DNA of 24,398 bases. It comes from Plantago elongata (Eukaryota; Streptophyta; Magnoliopsida; Lamiales; Plantaginaceae). The notes under the pieces are model-generated. The model did no database searches, was not told the DNA's origin, and saw nothing but the letters and a program-made list of their open reading frames with translations. The DNA lies in the NCBI GenBank assembly GCA_036897095.1, contig JAYMSP010002422.1, forward strand, positions 1 through 24,398, in the 5' to 3' direction. The translations under genes and the position numbers were made by a program. Within the stretch, counting starts at the first letter, position 1. Every line of letters begins with the position of its first letter. Positions 1 through 10,009 of this stretch are shown one piece after another.

Positions 1-217
1 TGTCTTTTACTGTTTTTAAGTTAGTTTACGTTCTACAGAATCTATTCTGGTCAGTGTTGACAACGGTGTTGACTTATAATCAATAGACAACATCGTTGGA
101 AACGCCTTGGCAGTACTTATCCCGATCCTATATTCTAACAGATTCGAATATAGAATCTACAACACTTGATGAAGTATATAAATATTTGTGGAGAATATGC
201 AATGTTTGAACAACGAA
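1..217. other. Intergenic sequence downstream of the BBE-like gene
   Basis: AT-rich sequence with no supportable ORF. It lies beyond the 3' end of the minus-strand BBE-like gene and may include the end of that transcript. I see no clear polyadenylation signal or repeat here other than the tRNA-like fragment that follows. Confidence 0.5.
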
Positions 218-290
218 ACGCATCTTAATTGGTAAGACGCTTCCCCTCAAACTGATAAGTTGGTTCGAGTTGTTTAAAAAAAGAAAGGAA
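218..290 (+). repeat. tRNA-derived SINE-like fragment
   Basis: A block at about 225-240 (AATTGGTAAGACGC) resembles a Pol III A box, and GGTTCGAGT at 262-270 matches the B-box core. Their spacing of roughly 30 bases is that of a tRNA. An A-rich stretch (274-292) follows. No cloverleaf with a proper acceptor stem closes around it, so a working tRNA gene is unlikely. I infer a decayed tRNA-derived SINE or tRNA pseudogene. Confidence 0.45.
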
Positions 291-334
291 AATATCTTAT
301 ACATATAGTATGCAGATAAAGTATAAACCAGCCA

Positions 335-1945
335 TCAAGTAAAAAGAATTGGGATGCTTTGTTCATTTCTGAAGTAATTAGAAGGATCAACTTTGGTCTT
401 CACTTGAACCAACCTTCTGAAATTGTTCTTGAAATATCTAATACCCCAAACACTTGCTCGTTCATAGCTTGTATTGCCTTCAACATTGTTCACTCCCAAA
501 TCGAGGTCCCTATAGTTCAGATAAGCTGCTCTTGGATTCTTGGAAACGAAATCACCAATGTAGTTGTAAAGCCTTGTGATCCAGTTTAAGTACCTTTGTT
601 GATCCTTGTTTTCCTTTTTATCCCAATACACCAAATGCTGAATCTCATATATGTTTCCAGCTCTATGAGGAAATGGGATTTCGGATTCAGCAATTTCGCT
701 CATTCTTCCACCATACGGTGCAAAGATCAGCTGAGCTCTATCTGCTTCAGGTTCTTGGAAAAATTTCCAGAGTTTCTGTAGGGCTGGCTTGGGTATTGGA
801 GAAGTAACAAAGTCGGATTTCGCCTTGTAATATGTTCTTGGATTCGGATTCCTGTTCGTTAGATCAGTAAGAGTAGATCCATATGGAAGATCAGAGAAGT
901 AGAGCGCTGCTTCAATCCATTTTCTCTCACTGCAGTCTGCTCTCACCAGGCCTAATTCAGGGAAGCTTTGTTGCATCAAAGGAAGCAACTCTTTGACTTT
1001 TCCTAGAAAAATCGAGTTGAATGATGCCTGAACCGTTGTTTTCCTCATGTGGAGGGAGGAATTTACGCGAGTTATGAGTATCCTGATGAACAAATCCTTG
1101 TCGAATTTATCGGCAATGTACTGCCAACGATGGACTAATTCGGTTGCATTCTGTTCCAAAGTCCTGTTGATAGTGAAAACAGTAACAGTTTTAGGAACTT
1201 CAACCAACTTAATTTTCCAGGCTGTGATCACTCCGAAACTGGCAGCACCACCGCCCCGTATAGCCCAAAAAAGATCCTCCCCCATCGATTTTCGATCGAG
1301 AATTTCACCATATGCAGTAACAATCCTTGCATCGAGCACATTATCAGCAGCAAGGCCGTACTTTCTGAACAATGTACCATACCCTCCCCCACTAAAATGG
1401 CCTCCCACCCCTACAGTCGGACACAGACCAGCAGGAAAGGCAAGAGTTGCACTCTTTCTTGCTATCTGATACGACAGATTGCCCAACAGTACGCCTCCCT
1501 CAACCCATGCAGCCTGGTTTTCAACGTCGATTGTGATTGATCTGAGATTCACCAGATCAACTATCAAAAAAGGCACTTTCGCAGCGTAAGAAAGACCTTC
1601 ATAATCATGACCGCCACATCTGACACGAATCTGCAAATCATTGGCTTTCGAGCATTTAACTACAGAAGAAATCTGAGATTCGGTTGAAGGACTGACAATG
1701 TAAGCAGGCTTTGGCATAAATGGTGAAACGAAACGTTGGTTTTGTATGGAGAAGAGAAATGTGGACGTGTATGATGAGTTCTTCAGGGTGTAAATGGAAT
1801 GAAGAATCGAATTCGACTGGTGAGACTCATCGAGACATTGAAGAAAGTTGTTATGGGTGTCAGCTAGAACAACAACACTGCATGTTGCTGCTAAAAGAAA
1901 GCAAGCTTTCAAAATGGATAGGTTTGTTATTGAACTGGTCTTCAT
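335..1945 (-). CDS. Berberine bridge enzyme-like FAD-linked oxidoreductase
   Basis: An intact 536-residue single-exon ORF of usual family length. Residues 1-28 form a hydrophobic signal peptide, so a secreted or vacuolar product is expected. The FAD-binding PCMH domain spans about residues 75-250. H113 (in RCGGHDYEG) and C175 (in GLCPTVGVGGH) are the two residues that hold FAD covalently in bicovalent family members. Y115, Q436 and Y478 (in NYRDLDLG) align with active-site positions known from Arabidopsis BBE-like enzymes. The C-terminal BBE domain ends in YF..NF..L..VK...DP.NYF. C37 and C98 may form the conserved disulfide. The residue three after C175 is V178; valine at this gatekeeper position goes with oxygen reactivity in the family, so an oxidase is inferred. 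E434 stands where a lysine is common. The substrate (monolignol, sugar or alkaloid) cannot be read from sequence. The start codon is the first Met and fits the signal peptide. Confidence 0.93.
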   Translation of the reverse strand: MKTSSITNLSILKACFLLAATCSVVVLADTHNNFLQCLDESHQSNSILHSIYTLKNSSYTSTFLFSIQNQRFVSPFMPKPAYIVSPSTESQISSVVKCSKANDLQIRVRCGGHDYEGLSYAAKVPFLIVDLVNLRSITIDVENQAAWVEGGVLLGNLSYQIARKSATLAFPAGLCPTVGVGGHFSGGGYGTLFRKYGLAADNVLDARIVTAYGEILDRKSMGEDLFWAIRGGGAASFGVITAWKIKLVEVPKTVTVFTINRTLEQNATELVHRWQYIADKFDKDLFIRILITRVNSSLHMRKTTVQASFNSIFLGKVKELLPLMQQSFPELGLVRADCSERKWIEAALYFSDLPYGSTLTDLTNRNPNPRTYYKAKSDFVTSPIPKPALQKLWKFFQEPEADRAQLIFAPYGGRMSEIAESEIPFPHRAGNIYEIQHLVYWDKKENKDQQRYLNWITRLYNYIGDFVSKNPRAAYLNYRDLDLGVNNVEGNTSYERASVWGIRYFKNNFRRLVQVKTKVDPSNYFRNEQSIPILFT

Positions 1946-1974
1946 TTACCTGCCATTCCATGGGAATGTATAGG

Positions 1975-1985
1975 TATATATATAT
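1975..1985 (-). promoter_or_regulatory. Possible TATA box of the BBE-like gene
   Basis: A TATATATATAT run lies only 30 bases upstream of the ATG at 1945. If used, it leaves almost no 5' leader, so transcription may start from another site further upstream. Confidence 0.3.
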
Positions 1986-2870
1986 TGTTGAAACGTACCG
2001 AATTCTGATATGAACATCTCGTGCACATGTCCATTACGTTACTGAAATGTAATTGCAAATTGTTTTTGTTTCTAATTATCTATAATTTTATATACAAAAT
2101 AAATATGGTAATATAGCTAACTTTTGATTTCATATAAATTCCAACTTTTACAAGATTAAATCAACATTGTATATGTAACTATAAATATCGTGTATTCAAC
2201 AAGCAAGTATTGTTCACTTGCATTGCATATATTTTTCGACATGATGTTAAAACTAATATGTAATGTTAATCTGAATCAGTCCGATACGGTCTATTATAAA
2301 AATTGTTCATACTATTTAGCAAATCATCTGGTAAATATGGTAGAATTGCCATGCTTCACACGATGAATATAATATTTCTTAATTCACTGAACTGAATCCA
2401 AAAAGTCAAGCCTGAGCTTTCATTTTCTACTCGTGTCGTTTGTATGAGCGTAGACAACGATAGGCTTTGAAATACAACCCACAAATGAACTTTTGTTTTA
2501 GTTAACTACCACAAACAGCACAATCCTGCCAAGTTATATGAACCACGTGTTATTTTTGTTGATCTACTGACTCTTCAATCATAATTGTTTTTTTGTGTGT
2601 GGATGTATAAATCATAGTTAGGCAGACAGATGACCACTCGCAATCCTCTATGGCAGAATACAAGATTGTTTGGTAGAGAACTGAAGTTGAACTGTTTGAA
2701 TTCGAATTAAAATTTTATGTGATTTTTTTATAAAAAAACGCAATTAAGCTGGACTGTAATTCTATGCCAAACAGATTATTTTCTCAATATTCATATAGCA
2801 AAAAATGAAAGAGATAAATAAAAACTACATGAATATGATATGCATCGTGTGAGTACATAACCGAGAATAA
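1986..2870. other. Intergenic spacer between BBE-like promoter and PUS10 3' end
   Basis: About 0.9 kb of AT-rich DNA with no credible ORF, RNA gene or recognisable repeat. It should hold the upstream promoter of the BBE-like gene and the terminator of the PUS10 gene, both on the minus strand. No specific site can be assigned. Confidence 0.5.
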
Positions 2871-3196
2871 AATTGTCTCCGGAGTTCCTTCAATGTCGTA
2901 GGAAGTTTGGTTGGCAGGTTACCTGGATTGATACTTGATAAAGCTCTAAAACTTGAAGGCCACTGAGTGATGGACTCTGGAGACCTGCAACAAATTTGTA
3001 AAATAAGAAATCTAATATAGTTTCAGGTTACACAATCAAATTACTAAATGTGTTTCTATTACTGGATAAACATGAAGTTCAGATTGCAAAATGAACAGCT
3101 AACGTAGGGAGGGAATAAAAGAATACCTAGGCCATCTTTGCTGAAGAACTCACATATACGCAATCAACAAACTTGAAGCGTCACAATAGGCATCGT
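2870..3196 (-). other. Probable 3' UTR of the PUS10 gene, with a candidate intron
   Basis: On the minus strand after the TAA at 3199-3197, a candidate donor (AG|GTATTC, exon end 3127) and acceptor (TTGCAG|GTCTCC, exon start 2984) would remove a 142-base intron in the 3' UTR. The 3' limit is a guess. This is inferred from splice-site form only. Confidence 0.3.
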
Positions 3197-6100
3197 TTAT
3201 GCCTGGAAGCAATCCATCTTCACGTCAGTTACATCAAGTTGCAATATCTCTGCTCTGCATTTGAGAATGGAACCAACACTGCAAACACATATCAGAGGAA
3301 AGGTCAAATAAGCTGATCCAATTATGCAAGTATACGAGGAAAATCTTTATTGCAAATGTTGGCAATACGTGATGTGTTCAGTTCATGCGTAGACTGGGTC
3401 ACTATTTGACTCAATTGACAAAGAATGTCTGTGTCTGGAAATGTTTTCCACTTGGAAGTTACAAGAAAAGTAAATAAAAGAAAGAAAAAAAAAGGCACTG
3501 TCCAACTATTCAAGGCTTCAATTATTTTGATCTTCACGAACTCTCTTTAGCTTTTATGTAACATGCACTAATTCCAAAATGCAAATTATGCTTGTATATA
3601 TCAGAAGTGATTGGGAAACTATAATTGAGACAATCCTTATTATGATACTGACCGGAGATAAAAAATATGTATATTTTCATAAGAAAATTTACGAAGAAAA
3701 AAGGACATTCGTACCTAGGATGTGTGCGCCCAAGATCCCCATGAACAAACTCCTTGATGTATGTTCCAGCCTGGGCAATATACAATGATCAATATCAGTC
3801 TATATACTCACAGAATATAAGGTACATGTTAATCCCCTGGTGGATTTTTTTAGAAAATGTTTGGAAACCAGCATCTAATAGGCCAATACTATAAGACAAT
3901 GAATGAACTTCAATAACAACAATACTTCAGAGGAAGGAAAAAAGAGCTAACTTTCATGTGAAAGGCACATTTGATTTATAGTTACTTCAAGAATTACCTG
4001 TGTGCATAAGTGCAAAAGGAAGTACTGAGAATTTCCAGATATCCTCTCTATTTTCATCCTGAAACATGAAACACTAGTCAATTAAACCGGCATAACAATG
4101 CATACTATTATATTTGAACTTCCATACCAATGAATAATCTTTCCTCGCTCTATTGGACTTCGGCGATGGAGAACCCTTACTGGTGTTTTCTGTAAAACTT
4201 GCTGCGAAATTAAACATTTGCAAATTATATGGGGTGCTATATTTACTTTCTAGAGGGAACGAGAAATTATACATCAAACAATAACCCAAGAGTTATTTTA
4301 AGAGCACTTGTTGGGATCCTAAAATATTACCCTAAAAAATCTATTTGTCTCACCCCTATACTATATTTAGGATATTATCTTTTACACAAAAATCTCAGGT
4401 GACCTATTATTACAAGCAAATCATTTAAGTAATAATTTATTGTTGTTACTTTGTGCTAGCAGCTTCCTTTCCGCCAGCTCACATTTGGGTTAGAAAATAG
4501 GTGTGCGGATGCAATTGCATGGGGCCATCATTATTTAGCATCCCTGACATTCTTTTTTTTTCCTTCTTTGTTTTACCTTATATTTAGGATAAAACATAAT
4601 TATAGGAGACCTACAAAGTGTGCTCGTAAATAATAACTTGCTAATAGTATTACACATAATACTAATACTCAAATAATATGTTATGGTTACTTGGTTGCAC
4701 AATTATATGTTATAACAATAATAGTAACAAGCCATATGCTAGTATATTATTCTTTATAATTTTTAGCTGGAGCTTTATCCAAAAGTTGGTTAAAGGATTG
4801 AAAATAAGATTGTTAATTCAATATTTATAAATGAAGAACCTACTTCAGGTTAAAATTTGAAAATAGTATGTAACCTGCTTCTTCAAACTACTGACACCAC
4901 AATTTCAAAGTTGAGCAATAACTATCGACTCACTATGTGACAGGATAGACAAGCAAAATGAAACACACGGCATTAGGGCAGCAAATGATCAAAGTAATTC
5001 ACAGAGTGAACAGCAAAAATGTCATGGTTGAGTACAAGTGTTTACCATGGAATATAAGCTCAATGATATATACACTAAAGATTATCACACAGGAAAGAGG
5101 AAGAGAGAGCGAGAGAGGGAACCAGATCTGTGAGTGATGATAATGCCTGCACATCTTCATTGTCAAGAGGACGAGATATCCACACAAGTGCCACATATTG
5201 TTTCTGCACGATAGTATCATCAAGTTAAACACCATGTTGTGATTTGATCTGAAAAACAAATAAGAATAATAGTAAGCAGACCTGCTTCTCTGCTTCTCCT
5301 TCACGCATCAGCTCCCAAGCCTCACTGCCTAAAACCTTGAGATTTTTTACATTAACCTGCCAATAGAAATATCTGATATGTTCTATTACTGAACAGGATC
5401 TGAACACAATAAATATATAAGCCAAGAGTTAAAAGGTACTCACAAGTTTGCTTTCCAAGCTATTGATCTTCATTTCCATACTTTTTACTAACAAGTCTGA
5501 AGGGACTAGGCGTGCGTTTTGTATCTCAATCAAAAAAGGCCGCCCTGTTCCCAGCATACGAACCTGGAAATATAAGCTCACAAATCAGAACCAGACTGCC
5601 AAATTCAAAAGTGATTAAGAAATCAAAGATTCATTACGTCAATATCTTCTCTGCCCGCAGCATGAAACTTATAACTATCACCCTGGCATATGGGAAGGAC
5701 ATTACCACCTATTAATTCCTGTAAGATGAATATGCAAGAGTATGGGTTACTAATTCACCACCAATCGTATCACCAAAATTGTCCACCAACTTCATTACCT
5801 CTATAGATGCTTCACCCATTCGCTCATCGTCAATAATCCAACGCGTCTGGCTGACATTTCTGGAGTACTGCAATACAAAGTGTAACAGATTGTTAAGTTT
5901 CAAAAGTAAATGCAGTATCCAGGTGAAATGAAGAAGGATTGAGTCAGCTGACCAACACGCAAGAATATCAGGGGTGAGCCCACATTGTGGGAAGAGGCCT
6001 CAACTGAGGCCTCTCGATTTTTCACCTGAAAGTACTCTTATACCCTCTACAAAATGTTGTGTATATATATGATATACTAAGTGTGCAAGATAAAGAACAC

Positions 6101-9100
6101 ATTTCCCTTGTGGACGAGTGGTTCTGCAGCTAGCCTTAGTGCCTTGCTATTGTCACAAGTCATGGTTTCAACTCCCAATGGCACCATTCTTAATTTTCAA
6201 CTGTTTTTTTTTCCAATTTTTATAATTTTTTAACTTTTTTTCTTTTTAATTTGATATTTTTTAGCTGTTTTTCTATTTAATTTTAATATAGATGTATTAT
6301 TGTGCATAAGGTTAGTTTATAATTTTTTTGTTTGTGTAATGATTGATACCTCTGGATATTTTTTCTGCGTTCGCCCCTGGGCAAGATCATCTATTATATC
6401 CATGAATTGCAGATAGAACAAAGAGCTGTAACCACTTAACCTCTTCAAACAAACATGATTAGTAACTGATAAGCAAATACACAAATCAACGGGGATAAAT
6501 ACTAGAGCTATGCAGATTTTTTGTTTAGTTTTTTCTTTTAAATTAGCAACTCTTGTTGTTGTCCTGTTCTGTTCATAGATTTATGCACATATTTTTCGTA
6601 TGCTAGAATAGAATAACATCAATTGATGTGAAAATTGCAAAAGTATCCAAGAATATATGGACAGCAGTAATACCTTAAGATACCTCCCACCAATGTAGAT
6701 AGAAGAAGTCCTGCAGCATTGAGTAACCAAGGAGCAACACTTGTCGACCTGAAAAGTTATTAAGCTCTGACCGATCACAGAAACCAGGCACTAGGTCCAG
6801 GGAATGAATGAGACAATACAAGTATAATTCCACAATTATACCCTAGCAGGTCATTATCCATATTCAAAAATTGAAAACTGGAAAGTATTAAATGCATCAA
6901 AAAGAGCCTGGGAAGTGTAAGCAAAATAGAAATTGTACCTTCGGCAAACCAAAGTGTAATAAACCAACCCCATGATCAACACACTCGGTTGAAGAATTTC
7001 CAGCAAGATCACTTCCTTCAATTTTCTGATGCTCACAATATTTCTTGCTGTCACCATTGTCATCTGTTCCACACAACCAAATAAACACGTGTTGTAGCAA
7101 ACTAGTTAGTGAACCACTCAATGTCCACGTGTCTATTTTATATTCATGAGAGTACCATAATAATCAAAACTAAAGGTGTCCTGTTGACAAGGCCACGGAA
7201 AAAAAGTTAAAGCTGTACATTAAGTTCCAACCAAACAGGAGATTCTCTAAACCGAAATCTGTAAATATCACCTAGTCTATATATAATGGATTCAGTGATG
7301 AATATACGTCTTCTTCTTTTTTTTTTTTTTTTTTTTTTTCGGTTAGTCCATTAACTACATCCAACTAGTGTTTCAGTAATCATTTTACATTTATGTGAGT
7401 TAAACCTACCCATCAAATTATGATCCATCGAGCAATTTAAATTTGGAAATGAAGCACGTAAACCTGTTTTCCTTCTCTTATAGCCTCCATTATTCTCCTT
7501 CATGTGCTGATTTCTTGTTGATGCATCGGACGTTGAGTATGTCAGGCGAATTCTAAAAGAATCTACTTTTGATCTAACATCCTGCAATGCAAACCTCCAA
7601 TTTAAAAAACACTGAATGTTCAACCAGATTTATCAGAAAGATTAAGTGAATATGTGGTCATCAACTTCAGAGTTCCAGTACACCAATCACTTCGCCAGGA
7701 TCTTTTCTCATGGAGACGTAAAATATAGACAGCAAGATGTGAAACTCTTCAGCCTTTATACTAGGTCCAGGTCCTAATGCAAATCATTGTAATAAACTAA
7801 CATATGGAGATAAAACTGAAAGAGTCAAAGAATTACCAACAGCTTTTCCAAAGGACTTGTCACAGCCAATTTGAGGAAATCTTTTGACGTAATGGTAATT
7901 GAAGGAAACTTTTCAGGAAACCAAGATTCTGTATTGTACTTCTTGCTGATATATGAACTGCAAGAAAAGAACAACAATGTCTCATCACATATATAACGAC
8001 AAAATGCTTTTTGTGGCATGAAACCCAATCAAAGAAAGAGGTGGTTTATATCAATGAAGGGGCTTCAACCATAAAGGATAACTACCAAACTCACTGACCA
8101 AACTACCAAATCATCAAAGAGAAAACTAAGATTGGATGATATTCTGCCAGAAAGCCCAGAACCATAATGCATAAATTCATGGGTTCAGAAAGTAATCACT
8201 AACCGAACTGCCTCTTCATTCCCAACAACATTTTGGGGTAGCGAAATTTCAAGAGAGAAGCCGTCAATTTCATGTCCCTCTTTCTTTACAAAATCTTGTA
8301 TGGCAGCAGAAATACTACTAGCAGAATCCTTTTTAACCAAGTTTCCGCCATCAGTACTATATACAAACTGCAAGATTCCTAAACAGAGGCAACAAATTTC
8401 AATCTCTTGAACTGGAGTTGACATCAAAGACCCTGAAGCTTCTCCTTCGCTTTTGATTAAATCATGAAGCATTGTCCTTAGTTCTAGCGCTGATACAGAA
8501 GGGTGGGAACAAACTTGTTCGTGCAAACCGAATAGCCTAAGTACGCACCTCTCACATACCTGTTATTCATAGCATCAGACTTCTAGTTATGTGATGTATG
8601 TGCGGTATCCAAATCCACAACATTGAACAAATAATACAAAACTGTGCAAACTTTATTCAATTTACAAAGCACATACTACATACACACTACTTATAAGACT
8701 ATTGAGTAACTTGCATTCACTATACAGTAAATTCAAACAGCTTGAATGTATAAATAGATTGAATCATTGCATTAAAATTGAACAGAACCAGTACATGCCA
8801 GTAAATTCAAACAGGTTGAATGTATACGAAGCTCGAATCATTTCATTAAAATTGATCCGAACCAGTACATGCCAGTAAACTCAAACAGCTTGAATCTATA
8901 CGAAGCTCGAATCATTTCATCAAAATTGAACTGAATTACTGAACCAGTACCAGTACGCCAGTAAATTCAAACAGCTTGAATGCATACGAAGCTCGAATCA
9001 TTTCATCAAAATTGAACTGAACCAGTACATGCCAGTACATTCAAACAGCTTGAATGTTTACGACATGGCAGTAAATTCAAACAGCTTGAATGTATACGAC

Positions 9101-9589
9101 ATGCCAGTAGATTCAAACAGCTTGAATATACGAAGCTCGATTCATTGACTTGAAATTGAACAGAACCATTAGATTCCAGTACATTCAAACAGCTTGAATG
9201 TATACAAAGCTAGGATCATCGAATTGAAATTGAACAGAAGCATTAGATTTCAGTACATTCAAACAGATTGAATGTATACGAAGCTCGAATCATTGAATTA
9301 AAATTAAACAGAACCAGTACATGCCATTAATTAAATTCAAACAGCTTCAATGTATAAAAACCTAGAATAATTTCATCAGAATTGAACAAGCCAGTAGATA
9401 AATTGTACATTGAATCGATTATAAATGCTGCAAAGGGGAATTGAAAGGACTAACGCTGTTAGAGAGCAGGTCCTTGATTGGTTGAGGTGGAAGCATACGG
9501 ATGGCGTCACGGAGGAGTTTAAGGTTATCTACTCCTACGACGGAGATGAGTGACTCTACGGTGGCGGCGCCGTTGATCTCGTCGGCCAT
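3197..9589 (-). CDS. PUS10: PUS10-type tRNA pseudouridine synthase, 15 exons
   Basis: Exons: 9589-9455, 8559-8204, 7957-7837, 7581-7410, 7063-6939, 6748-6674, 5867-5799, 5718-5638, 5563-5444, 5356-5282, 5203-5123, 4201-4128, 4058-3998, 3770-3715, 3278-3197. All junctions are GT-AG and phases agree, giving 1683 nt and 560 residues (human PUS10 is 529). PUS10 converts uridine 54 and/or 55 of the tRNA T-loop to pseudouridine. Two CxxC pairs (C47/C50 and C101/C104) form the expected zinc site of the N-terminal THUMP-containing half. The catalytic half has GGRYLK, then SQTRWIIDDER with D341 as predicted nucleophile, MLGTGRPF, VRVLHRRSP and AGTYIKEFVHGDLGRTHPS near the C terminus, all PUS10 signatures. 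A TATA box at 9656-9662 supports the start at 9589 over an in-frame ATG at 9772 that lies upstream of it. A charged insert (roughly residues 205-265) is plant-variable and least certain. Confidence 0.92.
4298..4622. mobile_element. Inverted-repeat MITE in PUS10 intron 11
   Basis: The left end GAGCACTTGTTGGGATCC and the inverse of the right end, GAGCACACTTTGTAGGTCTCC, are imperfect terminal inverted repeats about 325 bases apart. TAA sits next to both ends, which would fit a PIF/Harbinger-type three-base duplication, but this is weak. The left tip nearly matches the repeat unit at 22741-22770. It carries no ORF and lies wholly within intron 11. Confidence 0.5.
5969..6379. mobile_element. CAGGGG-ended non-autonomous element in PUS10 intron 6
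   Basis: The left end CAGGGGTGAGCCCA and the inverse of the right end, CAGGGGCGAACGCA, match at 11 of 14 positions. CAGGGG tips are typical of hAT-superfamily elements. The flanks GCAAGAATAT (left) and GCAAGATCAT (right) may be a mutated target duplication. The inside is T-rich and non-coding and includes a tRNA-like segment at 6105-6185. The element accounts for about half of intron 6. Confidence 0.55.
6105..6185 (+). repeat. tRNA-like segment inside the intron 6 element
   Basis: TGGACGAGTGG at 6111-6121 fits an A box and GGTTTCAACTCCC at 6164-6176 fits a B box with one change in the core. The 42-base gap between them would suit a tRNA with a long variable arm. No acceptor stem is evident, so this looks like a tRNA-derived SINE head or chance capture rather than a gene. 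Confidence 0.35.
7315..7339 (+). repeat. Poly-T tract in PUS10 intron 4
   Basis: An almost unbroken run of more than 20 thymines, preceded by CTTCTTC. On the sense strand of the gene it is a poly-A tract. It may be the tail of an old retroposon, but no body can be recognised. Confidence 0.7.
8711..9410. repeat. Minisatellite, unit about 74 bp, in PUS10 intron 1
   Basis: About eight diverged tandem copies of a unit of roughly 74 bases fill most of intron 1 (9454-8560). Each carries CCAGTACATGCCAGTA, then TTCAAACAGCTTGAATG, then TACGAAGCTCGAATCATT and AAAATTGAACAGAA. At 9045-9125 a shorter subunit of about 36 bases is repeated. The core TTCAA-N5-TTGAA is a small inverted repeat in every unit. 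The copies differ by substitutions and small indels, so the array is not new. A cysteine-rich repetitive ORF on the minus strand (9006-9188) is a by-product. Confidence 0.9.
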
Positions 9590-9655
9590 TGGAGGTACTC
9601 TCAGCTTGGTTTGCAGGGGACTAGGGGAGAGTTTGAAGTGAGCTAAGACAACCGG

Positions 9656-9662
9656 TTTTATA
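9656..9662 (-). promoter_or_regulatory. TATA box of the PUS10 gene
   Basis: TATAAAA on the minus strand, 67 bases upstream of the ATG at 9589. With the usual 25-30 base offset, transcription would begin near 9630 and give a leader of about 40 nt. This argues against the in-frame ATG at 9772. Confidence 0.6.
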
Positions 9663-9985
9663 CTTAAATTTAAATCAAAGTTATTAAAAAAGGAACACTT
9701 TAATTTTATATAAAAATTACACATTTTATCACTAAAATTATAATTTTCTCCACCTTCTTCATTTTTAATCATTACTTTAACTTTTCACAAAACTACAGTT
9801 TGATGAGACAGATGGAGTAGTATTCTTTATAAATATGTCTATGTATATCTATATTTATAAACTAATGTTTGTGATGTCAAAACTTATGTATTTCATGATG
9901 TCAAAATTTACGTGTCTATGCTTTCATTAATAAATAAGAGATATTAAATGGAAGAAACTCTCTCGAGCCAATCTCCTCTTACTAT
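9663..9985. other. Spacer between PUS10 promoter and LINE
   Basis: AT-rich sequence without a gene. It holds two near-repeats of GATGTCAAAAYTTA (9870-9914). It should contain the upstream promoter of the PUS10 gene and the 5' insertion point of the LINE, which I cannot place exactly. Confidence 0.45.
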
Positions 9986-10009
9986 TCCTTTGAACAATTG
10001 ATGTAGTGG

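Noticed and set aside
218..290. Functional tRNA gene
   Set aside because: A- and B-like boxes are present, but no paired acceptor stem or complete anticodon arm could be drawn.
4999..5304. 101-codon minus-strand ORF
   Set aside because: It reads through the retained intron 10 of PUS10 and in a frame different from the true exon 11.
9006..9188. Repetitive Cys/Leu-rich ORF on the minus strand
   Set aside because: It is the minisatellite of PUS10 intron 1 read in a frame without stops.
8711..9410. Evenly repeated units suggested a CRISPR-like array
   Set aside because: Units are contiguous diverged tandem copies with no unique spacers, in a plant intron.
9590..9772. In-frame N-terminal extension of PUS10 from an ATG at 9772
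   Set aside because: It lies upstream of a TATA box at 9656-9662, has low-complexity Asn/Phe-rich composition and no family similarity; 9589 is the better start.
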